Shown in pieces: positions 44,930 to 53,147 of a DNA stretch of 64,000 nucleotides. Source of the DNA: Streptomyces hyaluromycini (lineage in GTDB: Bacteria; Actinomycetota; Actinomycetes; Streptomycetales; Streptomycetaceae); assembly GCF_002217755.1 (NCBI RefSeq), contig NZ_BCFL01000037.1, positions 62,001 through 126,000 on the forward strand, written 5' to 3'. The notes below the pieces were generated by a model, which was not told the origin of the DNA, ran no database searches, and saw nothing but the letters and a program-made list of their open reading frames with translations. The translations under genes and the position numbers were made by a program. The first letter of the stretch is position 1; the number at the start of each line of letters is the position of its first letter.

Positions 44930-44961
44930 GGGCGCCGGTGCTTGAGGGAGCACCGGCGCCC
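44930..44961 (+). terminator. Terminator after the alcohol dehydrogenase
   Basis: Hairpin with 13-bp arms GGGCGCCGGTGCT (44930-44942) and AGCACCGGCGCCC (44949-44961), 6-nt loop, followed by AAGGTTTTC. Nearly the same stem recurs at 53025. Confidence 0.85.
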
Positions 44962-45000
44962 AAGGTTTTCCCGCAGCCAAGAACTCGGAGCGACGGAGTC

Positions 45001-45630
45001 ATGCAGAGGACCGATATCCCGGGCCGCACCCCGCAGCGCAGTAACGCCCGCTCGAACCACAGACGCATCCTCGGGACCGCTCGACGGACACTGCGTGACG
45101 ACCCCGACGCGAGTCTCGACAGCATCGCTGTGGCGGCCGGCGTCACGCGGCGCACCCTCTACGGACACTTCCCCGGCCGGCAAGCGCTGATCGACGAGCT
45201 GACGCACGAAGCAGGCCAAGCGCTTCAGCAGGCGTTCGCCGCAGCCCGTACGCCGGATGCTGATCCGCCTGAGGCGATGGCGCGGATGGCCCTGGCGGCA
45301 TGGGCGGTGGGCGACCGGTTCCGCATGCTCATCTCCTTGGGGCGTCGCCATCCGGGAGGGGATGCGGTCCACGCCACCCTGGCACCGGCCCGTGAGGAGG
45401 CCATCGCGACCATCCGCCGTGGCCAGCACCAAGGCGTGTTCGCGGCCCACGTCCCAGCCCCGGTCCTCGCCCACGCGCTGGAAGCGCTGATGCTGGCCCT
45501 CGCCGAAAAGAACGGCGCGGGCACCTGGACCGATCCCTCGGGCGAGGCCGCCGCGACCGCGTTCCTCGTGGCCGCCGGCGTGGCACCGCAGGCCGCCGCA
45601 CGCCAGGTGCAGGACGTGATGAATGGTTGA
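45001..45630 (+). CDS. TetR/AcrR-family regulator
   Basis: 209 residues. HTH in residues 18-65 (RSNHRRILGTARRTLRDDPDASLDSIAVAAGV, TRRTLYGHFPGRQALI). C-terminal ligand domain is helical and alanine-rich with no named relatives seen. ATG at 45001 with GGAG 11 bp upstream chosen over one at 44938, which lies inside the terminator hairpin. Convergent with the TetR at 45683. Possible target is the downstream catabolic operon or the alcohol dehydrogenase. Confidence 0.88.
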   Translation: MQRTDIPGRTPQRSNARSNHRRILGTARRTLRDDPDASLDSIAVAAGVTRRTLYGHFPGRQALIDELTHEAGQALQQAFAAARTPDADPPEAMARMALAAWAVGDRFRMLISLGRRHPGGDAVHATLAPAREEAIATIRRGQHQGVFAAHVPAPVLAHALEALMLALAEKNGAGTWTDPSGEAAATAFLVAAGVAPQAAARQVQDVMNG

Positions 45631-45682
45631 CGCCCTCCCGGGGGGACCCTTCGCGGTCCGCATGATGTCGGCTGCCGAGCTG

Positions 45683-46318
45683 TCAGTCGAGGCCCGGCAG
45701 AGGACGTCGGGTGACCTCGTGGGCGTCGTCCGGGGCGATGCCCAGCATGCGGAGAACCATTTCGGCCAGGTCGGAGGCGACCTCATCTCCGTCGATGTCG
45801 GGGCGGGCCAGTCGTAGCGCCACGAGGGACAGCAGGGTGCCGCCCAAGGCGGACAGGGCGGTTGTCGCGTTGCGGCAGGTGAAGCGGCCCGAGGCGATGC
45901 CGTTCTCCAGGTCGCGCAGGGCTCGCGGGGCGAGCCCGCGGTCGGAGTGGATGTAGGCCAGACCGCGGTCACGCAGGATCCGCATGAGTTCAGGGTGGGA
46001 GTCGGCCATGCGGGCGGTGAGCCGGAAGCCCACGGCGACGAGTTCGGCCGGGTCGTCGATTCCTTCTACGCGCTCGTCTATGACCTGCCCGAACTCGTCC
46101 AGGGCGTCTGTCACCGCGGCGTCGAACAGCTCCGTCTTCGACTCGAAGTGGTTGTAGAAGGAGCCGAACCCGACATCCGCGCGCTCGGCGATCGCCTGGA
46201 TGCTGACGCTGGTGTCCCCGGTCTCCGCGAGGATCTGCCGGGCCGCGCGGACGAGCGACTGACGAGTCTCGGCGCGGCGCCGCTCGAAACGGTTCTTGGG
46301 CAGGGCTGACGTCGGCAT
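45683..46318 (-). CDS. TetR/AcrR-family regulator of the aromatic-degradation operon
   Basis: 211 residues. HTH in residues 16-65 (TRQSLVRAARQILAETGDTSVSIQAIAERADV, GFGSFYNHFESKTEL), helical C-terminal domain. Divergent from the extradiol dioxygenase gene with 137 bp between the starts. Two similar dyads lie in that gap (46359-46372 and 46415-46428). By position it is the likely repressor of the 46456-52226 operon. Confidence 0.92.
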   Translation of the reverse strand: MPTSALPKNRFERRRAETRQSLVRAARQILAETGDTSVSIQAIAERADVGFGSFYNHFESKTELFDAAVTDALDEFGQVIDERVEGIDDPAELVAVGFRLTARMADSHPELMRILRDRGLAYIHSDRGLAPRALRDLENGIASGRFTCRNATTALSALGGTLLSLVALRLARPDIDGDEVASDLAEMVLRMLGIAPDDAHEVTRRPLPGLD

Positions 46319-46358
46319 ACCGCGAGTGTAACCACCGCCGCGATGAGTCTGCCATTAC

Positions 46359-46372
46359 TGATGAGACCATCA
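46359..46372. promoter_or_regulatory. Dyad TGATG-AGAC-CATCA, putative operator
   Basis: Perfect 5-bp arms in the AT-richer gap between the TetR gene and the dioxygenase operon. A related imperfect copy, TGATGATTTCCTCA, is at 46415-46428. Confidence 0.55.
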
Positions 46373-46414
46373 ATTATTTGGGCTGTACCTATTGACGATG
46401 AGAAGCGCCAGAGT

Positions 46415-46428
46415 TGATGATTTCCTCA
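46415..46428. promoter_or_regulatory. Second, imperfect copy of the operator
   Basis: TGATGATTTCCTCA resembles the 46359 dyad (shared TGATGA and a partly conserved CATCA half) and lies 27 bp before the dioxygenase ATG. Confidence 0.4.
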
Positions 46429-46455
46429 TTACGGCAGTGTTGCTTGGAGGACACC

Positions 46456-47601
46456 ATGTCCCACACCCCTGTTAACAAGGGCGCTCACCAGACGCCTCAC
46501 CAGGACCTTCACAGTGAGCAGGGCTCCCTGCGCGGAGAGCACCACGGACGAGCCCGCAATCCCGTGATCAAGGTGGCGGACCTGGCCTGGCTGGAGTTCG
46601 AGAAGCCGGACCTGGACCGGGCCGAGGTGTTCGCCCGAGACTTCGGTTTCGCGATCGTCGCCCGCACCGACCACGAACTGTGGCTGCGCGGCACGTTCGC
46701 GGGCTCACCCTGCATGGTCATCCGGCGCGGGCGCGCCTCCCGCTTCCTCGGGCCGGCGTTCCGCGCGGCCGAGCGGGCCGACCTGGACCGGCTGGCCCGC
46801 ACCACCGGCAGTACCGTCCGGGACATCGGCGTACCGGGCGGTGGGCAGTCGGTCGCCCTGCTCGATCCCTCTGGCCTGCCGGTCCGGGTGGTGCACTGCG
46901 CCGAGCGGCTGCCCGCGCTGCCCGAGCAGGAGCCGCTGATCCTCAACTTCGGTACCGATCACCGTCGTACGAACGCCACCCAGCGGCCGCCCCGCGAGCC
47001 GTCCCATATCCAGCGGCTGGGCCATGTGGTGCTGGAGACACGGACGTTCGCCCGCACGCTGGACTGGTATCTGGACACCCTCGGGATGATCGTGTCCGAC
47101 TTCCTGTTCCTGGACGGGCAGCGCGGGCGCGGGCCGACGATGGCGTTCATCCGCTGCGACCAGGGCAGCAGGCCCGTGGACCACCACACCCTCGCCCTGC
47201 ACCTGGGCCCCGGTACCGGCTACGTCCACTCCGCCTACCAGGTCACCGACCTGGACTCGATCGCCGTCGGCGGGGAGTATCTGGCCGAGCGCGGCTACCG
47301 GCGCAGCTGGGGCATCGGTCGGCACATCCAGGGCAGTCAGCTCTTCGACTACTGGCGCGACCCCGACCACTTCATGCTGGAGCACTTCGCCGACGGCGAC
47401 CTCTTCTCCTGCGACCTGGAGCCCGGCTGGGCGCCGATGTCGGCGAGCGGCCTGGCCCAGTGGGGGCCACCCGTCACCCGCGACTTCCTGGGCACCAACC
47501 CCTCCCCCGCCAAGCTCCGCGAGGTCATGACGGCCCTGCGCGACGACAACGAACTCGACCCCGCACGCCTGCTGGGCCTGATGAAAGCGATGAGCTCATG
47601 A
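46456..47601 (+). CDS. VOC extradiol ring-cleavage dioxygenase
   Basis: 381 residues made of two VOC domains after a histidine-rich N-terminal tail (residues 1-35). The second domain carries the three iron ligands of type I extradiol dioxygenases: His in RLGHVVLETR, His in VDHHTLALHLG, Glu in FMLEHFADGD. The SSAGY-like helix ARTLDWYLDTLGM is also present. By family it cleaves a catechol next to the diol with O2. TTGGAGG lies 7 bp before the ATG. First gene of the operon; stop overlaps the next ATG. Confidence 0.9.
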   Translation: MSHTPVNKGAHQTPHQDLHSEQGSLRGEHHGRARNPVIKVADLAWLEFEKPDLDRAEVFARDFGFAIVARTDHELWLRGTFAGSPCMVIRRGRASRFLGPAFRAAERADLDRLARTTGSTVRDIGVPGGGQSVALLDPSGLPVRVVHCAERLPALPEQEPLILNFGTDHRRTNATQRPPREPSHIQRLGHVVLETRTFARTLDWYLDTLGMIVSDFLFLDGQRGRGPTMAFIRCDQGSRPVDHHTLALHLGPGTGYVHSAYQVTDLDSIAVGGEYLAERGYRRSWGIGRHIQGSQLFDYWRDPDHFMLEHFADGDLFSCDLEPGWAPMSASGLAQWGPPVTRDFLGTNPSPAKLREVMTALRDDNELDPARLLGLMKAMSS

Positions 47602-48572
47602 GCACCAACGTTCTGCGTACCACTGGGGGCACCTCCCGCTCGAGCGAAGCCGAGAGTGGGGGAGGCTGGTGGGTCGTCCGGGACGAACGCGCCGTCCGCG
47701 TCCGGACCAAGGCCGTCACGACCGCCGAACTGCTCGCCGACCGGGATGCGGTCCGCGAGGCCGCCGCCTGCGCCGAGAGCGGCATGCCCGTCGCCGACCT
47801 GGTGGCGCTGCCTCCGGTCACCACTCCGTGCCGGGTGGTCGCCCAGATGGTCAACTACCGCAGCCACGCCAAGGATTCAGGCTTCACCGGCGACATCCCG
47901 CCCACCTTCTTCCGCAAGGCGTCCGGCTCGGTCAGCGGTCCCCACGACACGATCATCCGACCCACGCACGTCAAGTTCCTCGACTACGAGGTGGAACTCG
48001 GCCTCGTCATGGGCGCGACCCTGCCCGTGGGCACCGTCGTCGAGGAACAGGACCTGCCGCGCTACGTCGCCGGCCTCGTCCTGACCAACGACGTCAGCGC
48101 CCGCGACGTCCAGCTGACCAAGACCCAGTTCTACGAGAGCAAGTCCTACCCGACCTTCACACCGACGGGTCCGTACCTGGCCCTGCTGGAACCCGAGGAC
48201 TTCGCCCACCTGCTGAATCTTCGGCTGCGGCTGTCGGTCAACGGCGTGTCGCGCCAGGACCGCACGCTCGCCGACATGATCGTACGGCCCGCACAGGCGC
48301 TCACCCTGCTCGCCCGCTTCCAGACCCTCGACCCGGGCGACCTGCTGCTGACCGGCACTCCCGGCGGCACGGCTCTGAAGGCCCCGCCCAAGGCGGCCGA
48401 GAAGATCGCTGCGCTGCTGCCGCCCGCACTGAAGTGGAAGGCGTTCTTCAAGGGCCAGGCCAAGAACCCCAAGTACCTGCGCAGCGGTGACCTCATCACC
48501 GCCACGATCGCCACCTCGGACGGACGGATCGACCTCGGCGAGCAGCGGACCGCTGTGGCGGACGCGACGTGA
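47598..48572 (+). CDS. Fumarylacetoacetate hydrolase-family protein
   Basis: 324 residues. C-terminal FAH domain with metal-binding YEVELGLVMG (E-x-E) and LTNDVSARD, plus SKSYPTFTPTGPYL and LLTGTPGGTALKAP. By family it hydrolyses C-C bonds of beta-diketo or ring-fission products, or decarboxylates/tautomerises. The first 30 residues contain TTGGTSRSSEAESGGGWW, encoded by a copy of the palindromic repeat also found in the LysR gene; residues 10-24 are therefore an insertion at the start of the protein. Starts with ATG overlapping the dioxygenase stop by 4 bp and ends overlapping the hydroxylase GTG. Confidence 0.92.
   Translation: MSTNVLRTTGGTSRSSEAESGGGWWVVRDERAVRVRTKAVTTAELLADRDAVREAAACAESGMPVADLVALPPVTTPCRVVAQMVNYRSHAKDSGFTGDIPPTFFRKASGSVSGPHDTIIRPTHVKFLDYEVELGLVMGATLPVGTVVEEQDLPRYVAGLVLTNDVSARDVQLTKTQFYESKSYPTFTPTGPYLALLEPEDFAHLLNLRLRLSVNGVSRQDRTLADMIVRPAQALTLLARFQTLDPGDLLLTGTPGGTALKAPPKAAEKIAALLPPALKWKAFFKGQAKNPKYLRSGDLITATIATSDGRIDLGEQRTAVADAT
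47625..47666. repeat. Interspersed palindromic repeat in the FAH-family gene
   Basis: About 42 bp containing AGCGAAGCCGAGAGT, matching the element at 19745-19787 in reverse complement with few differences. It is in frame within the second to tenth codons after the start. Confidence 0.8.
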
Positions 48573-50191
48573 GCGCCGCATCCCGGCGACCGGTGGTGAT
48601 CATCGGTGCGGGACCCGTCGGAGTCACGGCCGCGCTCCTGCTCGCCCGGCACGGGGTGCACAGCCTCATCCTGGAACGCCACCGGGACGTCTACCCCTTG
48701 CCGCGTGCCGTCGTCGTGGACGACGAGATCCGCCGGATCCTGCAGAGCGTAGGTGTACACGAGGAGTTCGCCGCCCTCGCCCGACCGGCGCGCGGCCTGC
48801 GACTGCTGGACTCCCGGCACCACGTGATCGCCGAATTCGCGCGGTCGCCGCAGGGGCACCACGGCTTCCCCCAGACCAGCATGTTCGACCAGCCCGAGCT
48901 GGAACGCCTGCTGCGTGACGCCTTGGCGCGCCGCCCTGAGTGCGAACTGTGGAGTGGGGTGGAGGTGGTGTCCGTCACCCAGTCCGTCGCACGGGACACC
49001 GACGGACCGAACGATCCGACGGGCCCGGTCCGGGTCACCTTCCGGCGCGACGGCAGCGACGAGGAGGAGCACCTGTGGGCCGATGCCGTCCTCGGCTGCG
49101 ACGGCGCGGGCAGTCTCTCCCGTGACGCCATCGGCGCCGTCTGGGAGGACCTGCGCTTCGAAGAGAGCTGGCGGGTCATCGACGTGTGCACCAGTCGCCC
49201 TGTGCGCACCTGGGAAGGCGCCGAGCAGATCTGCTCGCCCACCCGGCCGGCCACCTTCATGCGCGTCGGCGAGGACCGTTACCGCTGGGAGTTCCGGCTG
49301 GCCGACGACCAGGACCTGGACGGCCCGGACGGATGGGAGCGCCTGCGCGAACTGGTCGCCCCCTGGGTGGACCTGCCGTCCGACGCCTCGCAGGGCACCG
49401 GCTTCGAGGTGATACGGCAGGCGCAGTACACCTTCCGGGCCCGCCTCGCCGACCGGTGGCGCAGGGGGCGTGTCTTCTTGTTGGGCGACGCCGCCCATCT
49501 CACTCCGCCCTTCGTGGGGCAGGGGCTGTGCGCCGGCCTGCGCGACGCCAACAACCTCACCTGGAAACTCACCCGCGTCCTCCAACAGGGCGCACCCGAG
49601 GGGCTGCTGGACACCTATGAACGCGAGCGCAAGCCGCACGCCCGCCATGTGATCCGCGTGGCGGTCGCCGTCGGCTGGGCCATGACCGGCGGCCAGGACC
49701 GCGGTGCGGCGTTCCGCCGGGCGGTCGTGGGAACGGCCTGTCGCGTCCCCGGTGTGACCGCGGCGGTGAGCCGTGACCTCAGTCCGGCGCTGACCGCAGG
49801 TCCACTCGTGCGGCGCCGCCCCAGGCTGACCGGTCGCGTGCTGGCCGGCACCTTCTGCCCGCAGCCCTGGGTGCGGTACGACGGCAGGCGAGTGCGTCTC
49901 GATGACGTCCTGGGAGACTCCTTCGCCGTCCTGACCGCTGTGCCAACCACAGCGCAGATGACGGCCGTGGCCACAGCGCTGGGCGCCCCGACGATCCGCG
50001 TCGACGACCTGGGCGACGACGGCGCCCTGGCCGGCTGGCTGGCCCGCGGCCGTGCCGACGCCGTCCTGCTGCGCCCCGACCGCGTCGTGATGGACACCGT
50101 CCCGGCCGGCACCGGCGACTTCACGGACACCGTCGCGTGGGCCCCCCTGCTGCACACGGCCCGCCGTACCGCCGATGCCCGGCCCGTCTGA
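48569..50191 (+). CDS. FAD-dependent aromatic hydroxylase (MhpA-like)
   Basis: 540 residues. N-terminal FAD motif VVIIGAGPVGVTAALLLARHG, DG-type motif in GCDGAGSLSRDAIG (about residue 178), and the GD motif FLLGDAAHLTPPFVGQGLCAG (about 305). The overall pattern is of the 3-(3-hydroxyphenyl)propionate/PheA-type monooxygenases, with a C-terminal thioredoxin-like region. By family it hydroxylates a phenol to a catechol using NAD(P)H and O2. GTG at 48569 overlaps the previous stop (GTGA). It would supply the substrate of the dioxygenase in the same operon. Confidence 0.92.
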   Translation: MSAASRRPVVIIGAGPVGVTAALLLARHGVHSLILERHRDVYPLPRAVVVDDEIRRILQSVGVHEEFAALARPARGLRLLDSRHHVIAEFARSPQGHHGFPQTSMFDQPELERLLRDALARRPECELWSGVEVVSVTQSVARDTDGPNDPTGPVRVTFRRDGSDEEEHLWADAVLGCDGAGSLSRDAIGAVWEDLRFEESWRVIDVCTSRPVRTWEGAEQICSPTRPATFMRVGEDRYRWEFRLADDQDLDGPDGWERLRELVAPWVDLPSDASQGTGFEVIRQAQYTFRARLADRWRRGRVFLLGDAAHLTPPFVGQGLCAGLRDANNLTWKLTRVLQQGAPEGLLDTYERERKPHARHVIRVAVAVGWAMTGGQDRGAAFRRAVVGTACRVPGVTAAVSRDLSPALTAGPLVRRRPRLTGRVLAGTFCPQPWVRYDGRRVRLDDVLGDSFAVLTAVPTTAQMTAVATALGAPTIRVDDLGDDGALAGWLARGRADAVLLRPDRVVMDTVPAGTGDFTDTVAWAPLLHTARRTADARPV

Positions 50192-50207
50192 CGAGGAGCA
50201 CCACACC

Positions 50208-52226
50208 ATGACCACCCCGCGCCCTGAGTCGTATACGGAACCCTTCTTCACTCCCGACCCGCAGTCGGCCGCCCGTAGCCGCATCGCGGACTTCGCCCGA
50301 TGGGCGGCCCGGCACCGGGCCGCCGAAGGGTTTCAGGACCCCACGGACTACCGAGCCCTGCACCAGTGGTCCGTCACCGACCTCGAAGGGTTCTGGACCG
50401 CGGTGTGGGAGTACTTCGACATCGACGCGACGACCGAGTACGAGCGGGTGCTGGCCGAGGAGACCATGCCCGGCGCCCGCTGGTTCCCCGGCGCCACCCT
50501 CAACTACGTCCATCACGCGCTGCGCAACCTGCGGCCGGACGCTCCCGCGATCACCGCCCTGGACGAGACCGGGGCCGGCTATGAGATCACTGGCCGGGAG
50601 CTGCGCGCCCGGGTCGCCTCCGTCGCTGCCGGCCTGCGCGACCTGGGCGTCGGAGAGGGCGACCGGGTGGTCGGCTACCTGCCCAACACCCCCCACGCCG
50701 TCATCGCCTTCCTCGCCACCGCCAGCCTGGGCGCGGTGTGGTCGGTGTGCGGCCAGGACTACGCCCCCAAGGCCGCCGCCGACCGCTTCGCCCAGCTCGA
50801 ACCCACGGTGCTCATCACCGCTGACGGCTACCTCTTCAACGGCACGACCCACGACCGCCGCGCCGCCTCGCTCGAACTCGCCGCAGCCCTGCCCACGCTG
50901 AAGGCCACGGTGCTCGTGGACCACGTGGGCCTTGAGTGGCCCGAGGGCGGCAACTCGGGGCTGAGAGTTCCCTGGGCGGACGCGGCCACCCGCGTCGAGC
51001 ACCTCACCATCGCCCCGGTGCCGTTCGACCACCCCCTGTGGGTCGTCTTCTCTTCCGGCACCACCGGACTGCCCAAGGGCATCGTCCACGGGCACGGCGG
51101 GGTCCTGCTCGAACACCTCAAGACCCTCGGCCTGCACACCGATCTGGGCACCGGGGACCGCCTGCTGTGGTACACCTCCACCCACTGGATGATGTGGAAC
51201 CTGGTCGTCTCCACCCTGCTGACCGGAGCCACCACCTGCACCTACGACGGCAGCCCGGTACCGCAGGCGCGTCCGGACGTCCTGTGGGAACTGGCCGCCC
51301 GTCACAGAGTCACCGTCTTCGGCACCAGTCCTCAGTACCTGCTGACCATGGCCAAGCTGGGCATCGAACCCTCCCTGCACGACCTGTCGGCCATCCGCGT
51401 CGTCGGCTGCACCGGCTCCGCTCTGCCCGCCTCCGCCTACCCCTGGGTCCGCGACCACGTGGGCGCCGACGTCCAACTGGCCTCCACCAGCGGCGGAACC
51501 GACATCGTCTCCGGCTTCGCCGGCAGCGCCTCCACGACCCCCGTCTGGGCGGGAGAGCTGTCCGGCCCCAGTCTCGGCGTCGCCCTGGCCGCCTACGACG
51601 CGACGGGCAACCCTGTCCTCGACCAGGTCGGCGAACTGGTCGTCACCCGGCCCATGCCATCCATGCCGCTGTACTTCTGGAACGACCCCGACGGCAGCCG
51701 CTACCACGACGCCTACTTCGGCGCCTACCCCGGTGTGTGGCGGCACGGCGACTGGATCACGCTCACCTCGCACGGCTCGGTGATCGTCCACGGCCGCTCC
51801 GACGCCACCCTCAACCGCAACGGCGTGCGCCTGGGCAGTGCCGATATCCACGACATCGTCGAACGCCTCCCCGAGATCACCGAGGCCCTCGTCATCGGCG
51901 CGGAGGAACCCGACGGCGGCTACTGGATGCCGCTCTTCGTGGTCCTCGCCGACGGGGTCGACCTGGACGACTCCCTGCGCGACCGGATCCGCGTCGCCAT
52001 CCGCGCGGGCGCCTCACCCCGCCACGTCCCCGACGAGATCCTCACCGTACCGGCGCTCCCGCACACGAAGACCGGCAAGAAGCTTGAGGTTCCCATCAAG
52101 CGCCTGCTCCAGGGTGCCCCCGCCGAGCAGGTCCTGAACCCCGAGGCGGTCGACGATCCCGACCTGATCGCCTACTTCGCCCGCCTGGGCGCGGAGCGGA
52201 ACAAGCGGTCAGCACACGACACATGA
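50208..52226 (+). CDS. aacS: Acetoacetate-CoA ligase
   Basis: 672 residues, the length of AacS enzymes. ANL motifs FSSGTTGLPKGIVHGHGG (P-loop), STSGGTDIVSGF (adenine region, as in AacS), HGDWITLTSHGSVIVHGRSDATLNRNGVR, and C-terminal KTGKKLEVPIKRLL with the catalytic lysine. By family it activates acetoacetate to acetoacetyl-CoA. It follows the hydroxylase by 16 bp with GAGGAG 8 bp upstream. If the ring-cleavage route yields acetoacetate or a similar acid, this would bring it into central metabolism. A close acyl-acid substrate is also possible. Confidence 0.92.
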   Translation: MTTPRPESYTEPFFTPDPQSAARSRIADFARWAARHRAAEGFQDPTDYRALHQWSVTDLEGFWTAVWEYFDIDATTEYERVLAEETMPGARWFPGATLNYVHHALRNLRPDAPAITALDETGAGYEITGRELRARVASVAAGLRDLGVGEGDRVVGYLPNTPHAVIAFLATASLGAVWSVCGQDYAPKAAADRFAQLEPTVLITADGYLFNGTTHDRRAASLELAAALPTLKATVLVDHVGLEWPEGGNSGLRVPWADAATRVEHLTIAPVPFDHPLWVVFSSGTTGLPKGIVHGHGGVLLEHLKTLGLHTDLGTGDRLLWYTSTHWMMWNLVVSTLLTGATTCTYDGSPVPQARPDVLWELAARHRVTVFGTSPQYLLTMAKLGIEPSLHDLSAIRVVGCTGSALPASAYPWVRDHVGADVQLASTSGGTDIVSGFAGSASTTPVWAGELSGPSLGVALAAYDATGNPVLDQVGELVVTRPMPSMPLYFWNDPDGSRYHDAYFGAYPGVWRHGDWITLTSHGSVIVHGRSDATLNRNGVRLGSADIHDIVERLPEITEALVIGAEEPDGGYWMPLFVVLADGVDLDDSLRDRIRVAIRAGASPRHVPDEILTVPALPHTKTGKKLEVPIKRLLQGAPAEQVLNPEAVDDPDLIAYFARLGAERNKRSAHDT

Positions 52227-52365
52227 CGTCGGCCAGGGGACCACAGGCCCACGTGACAGCACCGGAACCTTGTGCCCCGCCCGGCTCCGCAGACCCCGTC
52301 CCCAGGGGGTGGTGCCGGGGCGGTCAGCCCGCACCGGCACCACACACAACCGAAGTAAGAGAGAA

Positions 52366-52992
52366 ATGACGAGCATGACCAACCGCGCACAGCAGGCCCT
52401 CGATGTCCTCGACGATGCCGGACGAAAGGTGCTGTTCACCGAGGCCCGCACCGCGAACACCTTCGCCGAGGTGGCCGTTGCCGACGACGAACTGGCCATG
52501 ATCTGGGAACTCGCCCGCTGGTCGCCGAGCGCCGCCAACGGCCAGCCACTGCGTGTGCTCTTCGTGCGCACCCACGAGGGCAAGGAGCGACTCGTCCGGC
52601 ATCTCGACGAGGGCAACAGGGCCAAGACGCTCAGCGCGCCGGCCGTCGCGATCCTGGCGTACGACGTCGACTTCCACGAGCAGATGCCGACCGTCTTCCC
52701 GGCCCGCGGCGAGATGCTGCGAGCGGCGTTCGCCGACCAGGTTGACAGGCGCGAGAGCCTTGCCGCCTACAACTCGGCACTGCAGACCGGGGTCTTCCTG
52801 CTCGCCGTCCGCGCGGCGGGGCTGGCGGCCGGTCCCATGGCGGGCTTCGACAGGGCCGACGTGGACGAGGAGTTCTTCGCCGGTACCAGCTGGCGCTCGC
52901 AACTGGTGGTCAACATCGGTCACCCCGGAGCCGACCCGTGGTTCCCGCGGCGGCCCCGCGTGCCCGTCGAGGACGCCCTCGCCTGGGCCTGA
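52366..52992 (+). CDS. Nitroreductase-family flavoprotein (RutE-like)
   Basis: 208 residues. FMN-binding ELARWSPSAANGQPLR at residues 45-60, and the middle pattern QTGVFLLAVRAAGLAAGPMAGFDRADVDEEFF and NIGHPG near the C-terminus are typical of the malonic-semialdehyde reductase (RutE/HadB) branch. ATG at 52366 preceded by AAGAGAG; a second ATG at 52375 is possible. Separated from aacS by 140 bp. Substrate unknown. Confidence 0.9.
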   Translation: MTSMTNRAQQALDVLDDAGRKVLFTEARTANTFAEVAVADDELAMIWELARWSPSAANGQPLRVLFVRTHEGKERLVRHLDEGNRAKTLSAPAVAILAYDVDFHEQMPTVFPARGEMLRAAFADQVDRRESLAAYNSALQTGVFLLAVRAAGLAAGPMAGFDRADVDEEFFAGTSWRSQLVVNIGHPGADPWFPRRPRVPVEDALAWA

Positions 52993-53024
52993 CGGCACTG
53001 CAGGTAGGTGAGAGGCGTCATGCC

Positions 53025-53064
53025 ATGGGCGCCGGTGCTCTTCTGAGTACCGGCGCCCATTTTT
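53025..53064 (+). terminator. Rho-independent terminator after the nitroreductase
   Basis: Stem ATGGGCGCCGGT (53025-53036) with ACCGGCGCCCAT (53049-53060), 12-nt loop, followed by TTTTT. The stem is nearly the same as that at 44930-44961. Confidence 0.85.
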
Positions 53065-53147
53065 CACCAAGCCGGCTGTGACGGATTTCCTGCAGAGGAG
53101 TCAGGACACGAGAACGAGGCCAGGGCGCTGACCGGCACCGTGACACT

